Assembly: GCF_016904885.1 (NCBI RefSeq)
Contig: NZ_JADWYI010000001.1
Coordinates: forward strand, 6,076,001-6,140,000
From: Archangium primigenium
GTDB taxonomy: Bacteria > Myxococcota > Myxococcia > Myxococcales > Myxococcaceae
Length of the DNA: 64,000 nt
Reading direction: 5' to 3'
In this document: positions 35,006 through 43,868 of the stretch, one piece after another
How the letters are laid out: the number at the start of each line of letters is the position of its first letter
Numbering within the stretch: position 1 is the stretch's first letter
Notes under the pieces: model-generated
Told to the model about the DNA's origin: nothing
The model's database searches: none
Seen by the model: only the letters and a program-made list of their open reading frames with translations
Program-made: the position numbers and the translations under genes

Positions 35006-36235
35006 TCAGTCCCTCCAATCCGACAGCAGCGCGCCCAACGTCCGCCGGGCATGCGCGAGGTGCGGCGCCGCCCGCTGAGGGGACAGCTCGTCCAGGCGCA
35101 CCACGCCCGCGTCGAGCCACCCCTCCCCTCCGAGTCCCCGTCCACAGGCGGTGGGCACCGCGCGCACGTCCACCGGCTGGAGCACGCCCCGCGCGTCCCG
35201 GGCGAGCGCGAGCTTCAGCACGGCCCCCGTCTGGCACGCCCGCGTGGGCATGATGCTCAGGAAGTTGCCCAGCGAGTACGCGATGAGCCCCATCCGCGCG
35301 GGCCCGCCCCGGCGCACCTGCGTGGGGCAGGTGGCGTCCGCGCCGTCGATGGACACCCACTCCACCGGCTGGAGCACATGCGGCGAGGCGCCCAGGAGGA
35401 CGTCCGCCCCGCGCTCGAGGAGCCGGTAGGCGTGCGCGCGCTGGAGGGGCTCGGGCCAGGACTCGTACTCGAAGCCCCAGTGCGGCATCAGCACCACCAG
35501 GTCCGGCCCCACCGCGCGCGCGGCGTCGATGAGCGCGCCCAGCCGCTCCCAGTCCGGCGCGTGCAGGGGGCTGCCCAGCCGCGTCACCGGCACCCCGGCG
35601 GGCGGCGCCCCCTCCCGGTGGTTGATGTCATACGTCACGGCGGCGATGCCCATGCGCACCCCGTCCACCTCCAGGGCGGCCACCGCGTCCTCCGGCCGGG
35701 GGCCTCCCACGCAGCGGTGCCGGGAGGAGGCCAGCACCGTCTCCCGGGTCCGCGCCAGCCCCTCGGCGCCCTGGTCGAGCGCGTGGTTGTTGCAGAGGGA
35801 GAAGACGCGGTGGCGCGCCGTGCCCTCCCAGGCCGCGAGGTAGTCCGGCGGGGCGTTGTAGTGGAACGTCTCGTAGACGAGCCGGGGCACGGGCCGCGCC
35901 GGGTCCACTGGCGTCTCCAGGTTGGCGAAGGCCACCGCGTCCCCCGCCATCACCTCCCGGACGCCGGGAGAGAGCGCACGGTGGAAGCCGCTGCGAATCC
36001 ACATCATGTCGCCCACCGCGCTCAGCCGGAGCTCCGGCGCGCCCGCGTGCCGCCAGCTCCCCGAGGCGAGGTGCCGGGCGACGCGCGCGAAGTGCTCCCG
36101 GGTCTCGGCCGAGCGCGGCTCCGGCACGTGCAGGAGGCTCTTGGTGAGGTAGCGCAGGTTGAGGTCCCACCGGGACAGCGGCCAGCGGCCGTCCTCGTAG
36201 CGGATGTCCGCGTACAGCCGACGCAGGGCGTTCAT
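35006..36235 (-). CDS. CapA/PgsA-like metallophosphatase-fold protein
   Basis: 409 aa. The calcineurin-like CapA fold shows LRLSAVGDMMW, FANLETPV, FSLCNNHALDQGAEGL, VVLMPHWGFEY and LLGASPHVLQPVEW. In other bacteria CapA-family proteins help poly-gamma-glutamate export, but many act as amide-forming or unknown enzymes. There is no capB/capC here. ATG overlaps the desaturase stop (ATGA). No signal peptide. Confidence 0.8.
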   Translation of the reverse strand: MNALRRLYADIRYEDGRWPLSRWDLNLRYLTKSLLHVPEPRSAETREHFARVARHLASGSWRHAGAPELRLSAVGDMMWIRSGFHRALSPGVREVMAGDAVAFANLETPVDPARPVPRLVYETFHYNAPPDYLAAWEGTARHRVFSLCNNHALDQGAEGLARTRETVLASSRHRCVGGPRPEDAVAALEVDGVRMGIAAVTYDINHREGAPPAGVPVTRLGSPLHAPDWERLGALIDAARAVGPDLVVLMPHWGFEYESWPEPLQRAHAYRLLERGADVLLGASPHVLQPVEWVSIDGADATCPTQVRRGGPARMGLIAYSLGNFLSIMPTRACQTGAVLKLALARDARGVLQPVDVRAVPTACGRGLGGEGWLDAGVVRLDELSPQRAAPHLAHARRTLGALLSDWRD

Positions 36236-37212
36236 GGGCGCTTGCGCTCCAGGGTGACGAGTCGCACGTCGTCCTCCACCACCAAGGGGCCCGCCCGGAG
36301 GGCGTGCCACATGACGTGCAGGTAGCTGTCGAAGACGGGGGCCCCGCGCGCGAGCAGCTCGGGGCGCAGGCGCGCGTGCAGCCGCGCGAGGTTGTAGCCG
36401 GGCACCCGCGGGTAGAGGTGGTGGTCCAGGTGGTGGTTGAGGCCGTTCCACAGGAAGGTGACGAGCCGGGTGCCGCGCACCGTCGTCGCGGTGTGGAAGC
36501 GGTCGCCGCGCCAGACGTTGGCGTGGTGGTCGGCGATGGACTTGAGCCCGTTGAGGGGGCTGGCGAAGAGCACCGGCAGCAGCCAGCACTCCACCGCGCT
36601 CCCGATCAGCCCGTGGTCCGCCAGCAACCAGAAGAGCAGCGCGTAGAAGGCCCCGTAGCCGAGCAGCACGAGCGCATGGCGGCGCAGGCGGGCGGCGTCG
36701 AAGTGCTGCACCGGGTAGAGGACGTTGAAGTAGACGAGGCTGAGCGGCAGGCCCAGCAGCACGGTGGCGTAGAAGAGGGCCCACAGCCCGGGCGAGCGGC
36801 GGCCCGCGTTGTAGGCGTCGGGGTCCTTCTCGGTGCGGTTCCAGCGGTGGTGCGCGAGGTGGCCGTGCCGCATCGGCTCGTAGGCGATGCCCACGAGCAG
36901 GCTGAGCCCATTGCCGAAGAGGCGGTTCTGCCAGGGTCGCGGGAAGAGCGTGTCGTGCCACGCGTCGTGGGCGAGCTGGATGAGCCCCATGACGCCCTGG
37001 GCCGCCAGCAACCACAAGGGCAGCTTCAGCCAGAAGCCGCTGACGTGCGCGAGCCCCACCCCGGCCAGCCCCCACACGCCCAGGTGCAGGGCCGCCATGC
37101 CCAGGGCCCGCGCGGGGCGGATGCGCAGCAGCTCCACCAGCTCGTCGCGGGAGGGGCCCGGCCCGGCGGGGGCAGCGGGTGGAGCGGAGACGGGGGCGAG
37201 GGCGGGCGGCAT
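36232..37212 (-). CDS. Membrane fatty-acid desaturase
   Basis: 326 aa with four hydrophobic segments. The three histidine boxes are His82-x3-His86 (HDAWHD), His118-xx-His121-His122 (HLAHH), and a late HHLDHH, the di-iron ligands of membrane desaturases and hydroxylases. It would introduce a double bond or hydroxyl in an acyl chain. Starts 6 nt after the methyltransferase-like stop. Confidence 0.9.
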   Translation of the reverse strand: MPPALAPVSAPPAAPAGPGPSRDELVELLRIRPARALGMAALHLGVWGLAGVGLAHVSGFWLKLPLWLLAAQGVMGLIQLAHDAWHDTLFPRPWQNRLFGNGLSLLVGIAYEPMRHGHLAHHRWNRTEKDPDAYNAGRRSPGLWALFYATVLLGLPLSLVYFNVLYPVQHFDAARLRRHALVLLGYGAFYALLFWLLADHGLIGSAVECWLLPVLFASPLNGLKSIADHHANVWRGDRFHTATTVRGTRLVTFLWNGLNHHLDHHLYPRVPGYNLARLHARLRPELLARGAPVFDSYLHVMWHALRAGPLVVEDDVRLVTLERKRP

Positions 37213-37218
37213 GGGGCC

Positions 37219-37830
37219 TCAGAGGTAGCGGGGAACGCGCTGGCGGTAGCGCGCGTAGGCCTCGCCGAGGCGGGCGGAGAGGTAGCGCTCCTCCTGGAGC
37301 ACCATCCCGTGGAACAGCCCCCCCAGCACCGCGCACGACCCGAGCGTCACCAACGACGGAGCCCAGAGCGAGGAGCCCACGAGGTACAGGTAGGAGAAGA
37401 CGTAGATGGGGTTGCGCGAGCGGCGGTGGAGTCCGCCCGCGTGCAGCACGGGCGCGTCATCCCCCGCGTCCACGCCGATGCGGAACGTCGCGCCCATGCC
37501 GTACTGCGCCGCCAGCATGCCCACCAGCCCGAGCACGCTCAGCGCCCAGCCCACCTCCGGCGGAAGGGTCAGCAGGGGCCGGCCCCAGGGCAGCTCGGAC
37601 CAGCGCGGCCAGAGCGCCGCCGCCACCACCGAGCCCGCCCACACCGCCGAGGCGCCGCTGATGTGCCGCATGAGGCGCGTGTGGACCGGGTCGGCCCCGG
37701 TGCGCCGGTAGGCCAGCGGGCCGCGGCCGAAGCGCAGGCGGTAGACGAGGCTGGCGCCCAGGTGCCCCAGCAGCAGGTGCAGCGAGATGAAGCCCAGGTA
37801 CAGCATGGGCGCGTCGTGAAGCCCCTTCAT
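37219..37830 (-). CDS. Isoprenylcysteine-carboxyl-methyltransferase-like membrane protein
   Basis: 203 aa, four to five membrane helices. The C-terminal GGLHRRSRNPIYVFSYLYLVG and EERYLSARLGEAYARYRQRVPRYL match the SAM-binding tail of ICMT/PEMT-type enzymes (RNPxY, EExxL, Y..R.PR). It may O- or N-methylate a lipid. ATGA overlap with the condensation-like gene. Confidence 0.8.
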   Translation of the reverse strand: MKGLHDAPMLYLGFISLHLLLGHLGASLVYRLRFGRGPLAYRRTGADPVHTRLMRHISGASAVWAGSVVAAALWPRWSELPWGRPLLTLPPEVGWALSVLGLVGMLAAQYGMGATFRIGVDAGDDAPVLHAGGLHRRSRNPIYVFSYLYLVGSSLWAPSLVTLGSCAVLGGLFHGMVLQEERYLSARLGEAYARYRQRVPRYL

Positions 37831-39113
37831 GGTCCCACCACCTCCGCCAGAATCCCGAAGCCCGAGGACGCCCAGCCCGCGAGCCGCTCGGTGAAGTCGC
37901 GCAGCTCGTCCCGGGTCCACAGTCCCTCGAACGTCGCCGTGTTGATGCTGAGCGTGTCGCCAAAACCCAGGCCCGTCGCGCCCCAGGTGGCCGTGTGGCT
38001 GCGCAGGGAGTGGACGCGGAAGGGCGCGTCCACGAAGTGCGTGTCGAGCCGCCCCAGGTAGGTCGCCACCAGCGTGTTGGTGCGGGGCTCGGCCACCAGC
38101 CCGGGACGCGCGTTGCGCCGCAGCACGGACCCCGGGGCGAGCCGCGCCACCGCCAGGCACTCCAGCGCCGTCGTCCAGTGCACGCCCTCGTCGAGCACGC
38201 GCCGCAGCGCCTCGCGCACCAGCGCCGCCAGGGCGGGCGCGTCCTCCAGCCGGGCACGGACCTCCCGCAGGGGAAGCTCCAGCGGCACCGTCGAGCAGCC
38301 GTTGCCCAGCATCCGCCCCAGCCCCAGCATGCGCCGCAGGTCCACCGGCACCCGCAGGCGGATGAGTCCGTCCCGCGTGGGCTCGCGCAACGCGACGCCC
38401 GCCAGCAGCGCGGCGAAGAAGACCTCCGAGGCCTGGACGTCCGTGCGGCCCACCGGGAGGGTCAGGCGCGCCGTCGCCATCAACGCGCGGCCCGCGGTGT
38501 CTCCACTGCGGCCCAGGCCCAGGCCCCGCGGGGCGAGGAGCCGGCGGCGGGGGCTCGCGAGGCCCAGCACCGGGCCCGGCCCGCGCAGCGCCGCGCGCAG
38601 CACCGCGCCATCCGTCAGCGCCGAGGGGCCCAGGGGGGGCGACTCCGACGCGCGCCCCGCGCAGTGCAGCCACAGCCGCTCCAGCAGGTGGGCGAGCGCC
38701 TTGGCGTCCCCGATCGCGTGGTGGAGCTGGACGGCGAGCAGCCACGGGCCCGGCGCGCCATCGGCCAGGGGGTGCAGGTGCAGCCGCAGCGGCACGTCCC
38801 TCGCCAGGTCCACCCGGGTGTTGATGACCCGCGTCACCGCCTCGGGCTCGTCCAGCGGCTCGGCGCCTTCCAGGAGGACCGCGTCCACCGCCGCGTCCGT
38901 GCGCGGCGCGGGCACCCACGCCCCCCGCGCGTCGTCCCAGGCCACCTGGAGGCGCTCGCTCTCGCGCACCAGGGCGCGCAAGGCCCCGCGCAGCCGCGCC
39001 CCGTCGGGCCGCGCGTCGATGCGCAGCAGCACCGTGGCCCAGATGGTGGCCACCTCGCCGTCCAGCCGCGCGAGGAGCGTGTCTACGAAGTTCGCGCGCA
39101 TCGCTCCATCCAT
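37827..39113 (-). CDS. Condensation/WS-DGAT-like acyltransferase
   Basis: 428 aa. LLAVQLHHAIGDAKALAHLL is the HHxxxDA catalytic motif of condensation and wax-ester/diacylglycerol acyltransferases, and late conserved strings (GNGCSTVPLELP; TNTLVATYLGRLD) fit that superfamily. It would ester- or amide-link an acyl thioester. ATG 39113 has GGAGCGG ahead of it; ATG 39101 does not. It overlaps the GNAT-like stop by 31 nt. Confidence 0.78.
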   Translation of the reverse strand: MDGAMRANFVDTLLARLDGEVATIWATVLLRIDARPDGARLRGALRALVRESERLQVAWDDARGAWVPAPRTDAAVDAVLLEGAEPLDEPEAVTRVINTRVDLARDVPLRLHLHPLADGAPGPWLLAVQLHHAIGDAKALAHLLERLWLHCAGRASESPPLGPSALTDGAVLRAALRGPGPVLGLASPRRRLLAPRGLGLGRSGDTAGRALMATARLTLPVGRTDVQASEVFFAALLAGVALREPTRDGLIRLRVPVDLRRMLGLGRMLGNGCSTVPLELPLREVRARLEDAPALAALVREALRRVLDEGVHWTTALECLAVARLAPGSVLRRNARPGLVAEPRTNTLVATYLGRLDTHFVDAPFRVHSLRSHTATWGATGLGFGDTLSINTATFEGLWTRDELRDFTERLAGWASSGFGILAEVVGP

Positions 39114-40138
39114 CCGCTCCACAGGGCCCGGGCCGCCTCGCCGTCCAGCCGCGCCCGCCCCACCGCCTCGCGCGCCCGCTCCGGCGCCGGCAGGTATTGG
39201 AAGACGATGTCGTCGGGCGCGTCCAGGCGCGGGCGCAGGCCCGTCGGCAGGTAGCCCGCCGCGAGGAGCACGGGCGTGGCCTCGGCCACCCGTTGGGGCT
39301 CGCCCATGGACAGGTGGACGAGGTCCACGCGCGCCCGCGGGGACGGGAGCGAGAGCGCCGGGGCCCCCTGCCCTTCCCCGGCGGACGCCACCAGCTCCCG
39401 CCGTTCGAGCCGCAGGGACGCGTTCCAGTCGAGCGGGCGCACCCCGAGGCCCCCGGCGTGGGGGCGGCGCTCCAGCGGCGTCAGCTCCACCGTCCCCGGC
39501 AGGCCCGCGGCGGCGACAAGGGACGCGAGCCACTCCCCCCACGGCCCCGCGGGCAGGAAGCGCCGGCGCGGAGGCGGCGGCGCGAGCACCGTCGTCATCG
39601 CCAGCGCCTGCATCGGCAGGCCCGAGCCCTCCACCCCCACCAGCGTCTCCCCCTCGGTGTAGTCGACGAGGAGGCCCACCGGCACGGCCCGCATGAAGCG
39701 CGACGCGTAGCGCTGCGCCATGAGGTGCAGCGTGGACGTCTGCTGGTGCAGGAAGCCCACGCGCGCCGCGAGCCGCTCGAGGAGGTGGCTCCACAGCCGC
39801 GCGTGCTCGGCGCGGTCCATGGCGGTGCGCCGGCTCGGCAGCGCCAGGGAGAGCCCCGAGTCCAGGGAGTCCCGCCCCGGCGTGCACCACAGCCCCGTGT
39901 GCCAGAGGAGCGTGCCCTGGGCGTCGAACTCCCCCAGGCTGAGCAGCGCGCCATCCCTCCAGAGCCGCGAGGCCCCTCCCGGCTCATGGAGGAAGCGGTA
40001 GGCGTAGCTCCCGGCGTAGCGCGCGTGGAGCAGCTCGCGCAGCGCGGGCTCATCGGGCTCCGTCAGCCAGCGGGTGTGCTCGCTGGGCGGGGCGGCGCGA
40101 AGGCCGTCGAAAAGGGGGGCGGCGCGATCCTGGCACAT
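39083..40138 (-). CDS. GNAT-like acyltransferase, first gene of the lipid operon
   Basis: 351 aa. ALRELLHARYAGSYAYRFLHEP resembles long GNAT or lipid-type acetyltransferases, and the C-terminal part repeats a similar fold (LVHLSMGEPQRVAEATPVLLAAGYLPTG). A classical acetyl-CoA loop is unclear. It overlaps the condensation-like gene, tying it to the pathway. Start ATG 40138; a TTG 7 codons upstream is less likely. Confidence 0.55.
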   Translation of the reverse strand: MCQDRAAPLFDGLRAAPPSEHTRWLTEPDEPALRELLHARYAGSYAYRFLHEPGGASRLWRDGALLSLGEFDAQGTLLWHTGLWCTPGRDSLDSGLSLALPSRRTAMDRAEHARLWSHLLERLAARVGFLHQQTSTLHLMAQRYASRFMRAVPVGLLVDYTEGETLVGVEGSGLPMQALAMTTVLAPPPPRRRFLPAGPWGEWLASLVAAAGLPGTVELTPLERRPHAGGLGVRPLDWNASLRLERRELVASAGEGQGAPALSLPSPRARVDLVHLSMGEPQRVAEATPVLLAAGYLPTGLRPRLDAPDDIVFQYLPAPERAREAVGRARLDGEAARALWSGWMERCARTS

Positions 40139-40207
40139 GGCGTGTTCGCAATGTACCAACAGGGCCCGCCGGGATGCCCCCCCTCCTTCCGATCACGTCA
40201 CGTCAGC

Positions 40208-42982
40208 TCAGGGCGCCCACGGGGCCACGACATTCCAGGTCGCGTCCGCGTTGAAGCCGCTGCCCGAGTCCCAGTCCTTGCCGAACCCCGCCGCGATCCA
40301 CACCTCGGACGCGTAGTGCCGCAGGTACTTGCCGGGGAAGTTGTAGGACTCGAACGAGACCCCCCCGCCGCCCGAGAGGCCCGGCCGGGCGCAGAAGGTG
40401 GCGTCCTGCGCGAAGACCGTGGAGCCATCGCTGGCGTCCCGGCGCACGCGGCTGTTGAAGTGGCGCAGGTACTGGCCCGGGTAGTTCCTCGACTCGAAGG
40501 AGTAGCAGCTCGAGTCGGCCAGACCGGCCACGAGCTTGAACGTCGCGTCCTGCTTGAGCACGGCCGCGCTGCCCCCATCCACCACCTCGGTCTTGGCCGC
40601 CCCGTCGATGTGGCGCAGGTAGCGGTTGGTGTAGCCCGACGTCGTCACCTGGAGGGACTGGAACGAGCCCTGGGGCGCGTTCGCCTCGCTGCGCCACCAG
40701 GGCGCGCCGATGCCCCACGTGGCGTCCTGACGGAAGCCCGTGGTGTTCTCCAGCGCGTCCACCCAGACCTCGCTGTTGCGGTGGCGCAGGTAGGCGCCGG
40801 GCTTGTTCCGGGCCTCGAAGGACACTCCCGTGGGGGAGCCGTCGAGCGCCGCGCGGGCGCAGAAGGTGGCGTCCTGGTCGAAGAGCGCCGAGCCATCGCG
40901 CGCGTCCCGGCGGATGCGGCTGTTGAAGTGGCGCAGGTAGCTGCCGGGGAAGTTGCGCGGCTCGAAGGAGTAGCAGGACGCGTCCGCCAGGCCGGGGACG
41001 ATGCGGAACGTCGTGTCCTGCTTGAGCGTGCCGTTGGAGCCGCTGTCCACGGCCTCGGTGACGCCCAGGCTCTCGATGTGGCGCAGGTAGCGATTGGTGT
41101 AGCCCGGCGACATCACCTGCAGCGAGCGGTGCGCGCCCGCGCCCAGGAGGCCCTGGCCGTTGAGCGCCTTGGAGGCGGCGATGAGGTTCTGGTGGGCGGT
41201 GCGCACCTGGGCCGCGTCCACCTTGAGGATGGCGCGGTCATAGGTGAACAGGCCGTTGAGCTCGCCCTCCACGTCGGTGATCTCCGTGTAGACGGAGGCG
41301 TTGAGGCCCGGCCGGTTCATCAGCGTCTGCAGGCCCTGCACCATCGCCACGAAACGGCTGGTGAGCGTCGCGCTGTCGGGCAGCATCTCGTAGACGAAGA
41401 CCTGACCATTGGGGCTCCAGTAGTGGCCGTCGATCTTCAGGCCCAGGCCGCCGAACTCGCCCAGCACCGCGGCGCGCGTGGCCGAGGCGGGCGGGGACCC
41501 CGGGCCCACGTAGACGTGCCAGTCGGCGAAGTCGCCGTTGCCTCCGTCCACGGCGCCACAGCAGTTGATGCCACTCATGTTGTCCACGAGCCGGCTCGGA
41601 TCCCAGCTCTTGGCCAGGTCGGCCAGGCGGGCCTGGTCGTACTGGCCCCAGCCCTCGTTCTGGATGACCCAGACGACGATCGAAGGCGAGCTGAGGTGCT
41701 CGTCGAACATCTCGCGCATCTCCAGCTCGAACTGGGTGCGCGCCGCGGCGGTGGGCGTCTTGCCCGAGTCCATGCACGGCATGTCCTGCCACACGAGCAG
41801 GCCCAGCTTGTCCGCCCAGTAGAACCAGCGCTGGGGCTCCACCTTGATGTGCTTGCGGATCATGTTGAAGCCCAGATCCTTGTGCTTCTGGATGTCGAAC
41901 TTGAGCGCCGCGTCCGTGGGCGCGGTGTACACGCCGTCCGGCCAGTAGCCCTGGTCCAACGTGCCCACATGGAAGACGAACTGGCCGTTGAGCACCGGAC
42001 GCGGCACGCCGCCCACCAGCTTGAGGCCGATGGAGCGCATGCCGAAGTAGCTCGTCACCTGGTCCACCACCGTGCCGCCGCTCTTGAGGGACACGCGCAG
42101 GTCGTACAGGAACGGGCTGTCGGGGCTCCACAGCTTGGCGTTGGGCACCGGGAGGCGGATCTCCGCGCCCACGCCGCCCGTGATGCTGGCCACCTGGGTC
42201 GAGCCGTCGAAGGCCACCGCCTCCACTGTCTGGCCGGACAGGCCCTCGCCCCGCACCGTGAGGCGCAGCGCGCCCCCGGGCACGTCCGGCGTCATGTCCA
42301 GCCGCGTGATGCGCGCCGAGGCCGTGGGCTCCAGCCACACCGTCTGCCAGATGCCCGAGGCGCCCGTGTACTCGATCCCCTGGGGGTTGTTGGTCTGCTT
42401 GCCCACGGGCTGGCCGCCCGCGTCCGTCGGGTCATACACGCCGACGATGAGCTCGTTGGCGCCGCCGTTGAGGTACGGGGTGACGTCGAAGCTGAAGCCG
42501 TCGAAGCCGCCCTTGTGCGTGCCCACGAGCTGGCGGTTGACGTAGACGTTGGCCTCCCAGTCCACGGCGCCGAAGTTCAACTGCACGCGCCGACCGCTCC
42601 AGCCCGAGGGCACGGTGAAGGTGCGGCGGTACCACATGCGGTCCTGGTGCCGCTTGATGCCGGAGAGGCCCGACTCGATCGGATAAGGGACGAGCACGCT
42701 CTCGGCGAGGGTCTGCCCGAAGGGCGGCGTCTGGCCCGCGGTGGCGTTGCCGAACTGCCACTCGCCGTTGAGGTTGAGCCAGTCGGTGCGCACCAGCTGC
42801 GGCCGGGGGTACTCCGGCAGCGCGTTGGTGGGGGACACCTGCGAGGTCCACTGGGTGGTCAGGGGTGGGGCCTTGAGGGACCAGGCCGCCTGCGCGCTCG
42901 GGAGCGACAACAGGGCGCAGAACAAGGGCAGCAGCCGTGAGACGGCACGGCGCCTTCGCGTGAAGCCAGGGAGTCGAATCAT
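40208..42982 (-). CDS. Secreted glycoside hydrolase family 2 enzyme with two AbfB modules
   Basis: 924 aa with signal peptide (RLLPLFCALLSLPSAQAA). GH2 sugar-binding (about 60-185), Ig-like and TIM-barrel (about 300-570) domains are present; VIQNEGWGQYD gives the acid/base Glu and the nucleophile is probably in VYTEITDVEGELNG. The C-terminal 300 residues are two near-identical AbfB (CBM42) beta-trefoils with NRYLRHI, SYLRHFNSR and AYLRH-type repeats, which bind arabinose branches. GGAGA 6 nt before ATG 42982 supports this start. Likely degrades plant polysaccharide. Confidence 0.88.
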   Translation of the reverse strand: MIRLPGFTRRRRAVSRLLPLFCALLSLPSAQAAWSLKAPPLTTQWTSQVSPTNALPEYPRPQLVRTDWLNLNGEWQFGNATAGQTPPFGQTLAESVLVPYPIESGLSGIKRHQDRMWYRRTFTVPSGWSGRRVQLNFGAVDWEANVYVNRQLVGTHKGGFDGFSFDVTPYLNGGANELIVGVYDPTDAGGQPVGKQTNNPQGIEYTGASGIWQTVWLEPTASARITRLDMTPDVPGGALRLTVRGEGLSGQTVEAVAFDGSTQVASITGGVGAEIRLPVPNAKLWSPDSPFLYDLRVSLKSGGTVVDQVTSYFGMRSIGLKLVGGVPRPVLNGQFVFHVGTLDQGYWPDGVYTAPTDAALKFDIQKHKDLGFNMIRKHIKVEPQRWFYWADKLGLLVWQDMPCMDSGKTPTAAARTQFELEMREMFDEHLSSPSIVVWVIQNEGWGQYDQARLADLAKSWDPSRLVDNMSGINCCGAVDGGNGDFADWHVYVGPGSPPASATRAAVLGEFGGLGLKIDGHYWSPNGQVFVYEMLPDSATLTSRFVAMVQGLQTLMNRPGLNASVYTEITDVEGELNGLFTYDRAILKVDAAQVRTAHQNLIAASKALNGQGLLGAGAHRSLQVMSPGYTNRYLRHIESLGVTEAVDSGSNGTLKQDTTFRIVPGLADASCYSFEPRNFPGSYLRHFNSRIRRDARDGSALFDQDATFCARAALDGSPTGVSFEARNKPGAYLRHRNSEVWVDALENTTGFRQDATWGIGAPWWRSEANAPQGSFQSLQVTTSGYTNRYLRHIDGAAKTEVVDGGSAAVLKQDATFKLVAGLADSSCYSFESRNYPGQYLRHFNSRVRRDASDGSTVFAQDATFCARPGLSGGGGVSFESYNFPGKYLRHYASEVWIAAGFGKDWDSGSGFNADATWNVVAPWAP
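40215..41125. repeat. Tandem duplication of the AbfB-encoding segment
   Basis: Two units of about 440-450 bp (roughly 40215-40655 and 40690-41125) encode copies that share SLQV...GYTNRYLRHI, CYSFE.RN.PG.YLRHFNSR, RRDA.DGS..F.QDATFCAR. Same order and phase, so one unit arose from the other. Confidence 0.8.
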
Positions 42983-43019
42983 GGGGGTCTCCACGAAGCC
43001 GGTGCGAGAAGTGTCTCGG

Positions 43020-43085
43020 CGCTCGGTTCGGTGGAAACCCTCTCTAGACGATTTTTAGCTGAATTTCCAGGAAATCAAGGAGATG
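43020..43085 (-). promoter_or_regulatory. AT-rich upstream region of the GH2 gene with a palindrome
   Basis: ATTTCCAGGAAAT (43063-43075) is a perfect 13-bp inverted repeat in a short AT-rich island with TTGATT and TAAAAA nearby. Probable operator/promoter; spacing (15 bp) is short for sigma-70. Confidence 0.4.
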
Positions 43086-43129
43086 AGACCGCGGTGTCAG
43101 CTCCCGTGGGAGAAGGGCACCGGGGCCGT

Positions 43130-43795
43130 TCACTTCAGCAGCGCGGCCAGCGCCGGCCAGACATGGTCGCGCAGCTTGGGCTGCGCCGCGGCGACGGGGT
43201 GGATGTTGTCCGGCTGGAAGGCGGCCCGGTCCGTGGCGATGGGCTCCAGGAAGAATGGCAGCAGGGACACCTTCTGCGCCTCGGCCACGGTCCGGAAGTT
43301 GGCCGCGAAGCCCTCTGTGTAGGCCTTGCCCAGGTTGGGCGGCATGCGCATGCCCACGATCAACACCCGGGCGCCCGCGGCCTTGGCCGCGCTCACCATC
43401 TTCTCCAGGTTCGCCCGGGTCTGCTTGAGCGGCAGGCCCCGCAGGCCGTCGTTGCCCCCCAGCTCGATGACCACCACCTCCGGCTGGTTGCGCTTGAGCT
43501 CGCCCTCGATGCGCGCGGCGCCGCCCGCCGTGGTCTCCCCGCTGACGCTGGCGTTCACCACCCGCCAGCCCGGCGCCTCCTGGGCCACCCGCGCGGCCGT
43601 CAGCGCCACCCACCCCTCCTCCGGGGCGATCCCGTAGGCGGCGGACAGGGAGTCGCCCATCACCAGCACCGTGCGCGGGGGGGCGGCCCGCGCGGACGTC
43701 GCGCCCACCACGGCCAGGCCCACCGCCAGGGTCACCGCGAGCTGACCGAACATGCGGGCGATCCCGGTGCGCTGCCTCATGTAGTCTCGATTCAT
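43130..43795 (-). CDS. Periplasmic SGNH/GDSL arylesterase (TesA-like)
   Basis: 221 aa with a signal peptide ending near residue 37. VLVMGDSLSAAYGI carries the GDSL Ser; ELGGNDGLRG is block III and DNIHPVAAAQ block V with Asp/His. TesA-type enzymes hydrolyse acyl thioesters and esters in the periplasm. GAGGAG lies 9 nt before ATG 43795. It is divergent from the ABC pair, the same arrangement as E. coli tesA-ybbAP. Confidence 0.9.
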   Translation of the reverse strand: MNRDYMRQRTGIARMFGQLAVTLAVGLAVVGATSARAAPPRTVLVMGDSLSAAYGIAPEEGWVALTAARVAQEAPGWRVVNASVSGETTAGGAARIEGELKRNQPEVVVIELGGNDGLRGLPLKQTRANLEKMVSAAKAAGARVLIVGMRMPPNLGKAYTEGFAANFRTVAEAQKVSLLPFFLEPIATDRAAFQPDNIHPVAAAQPKLRDHVWPALAALLK

Positions 43796-43868
43796 TCGCT
43801 GCATCTCCTCGGGGCCGCCGTTACAAGCCCGCTCCGCGAGCAGACGCGCCCCTGACCCAGACTCCCAT

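Noticed and set aside
39197-42940. 1247-codon plus-strand frame over the GH2 and GNAT-like genes
   Set aside because: Antisense shadow; the minus-strand genes have motifs and normal starts.
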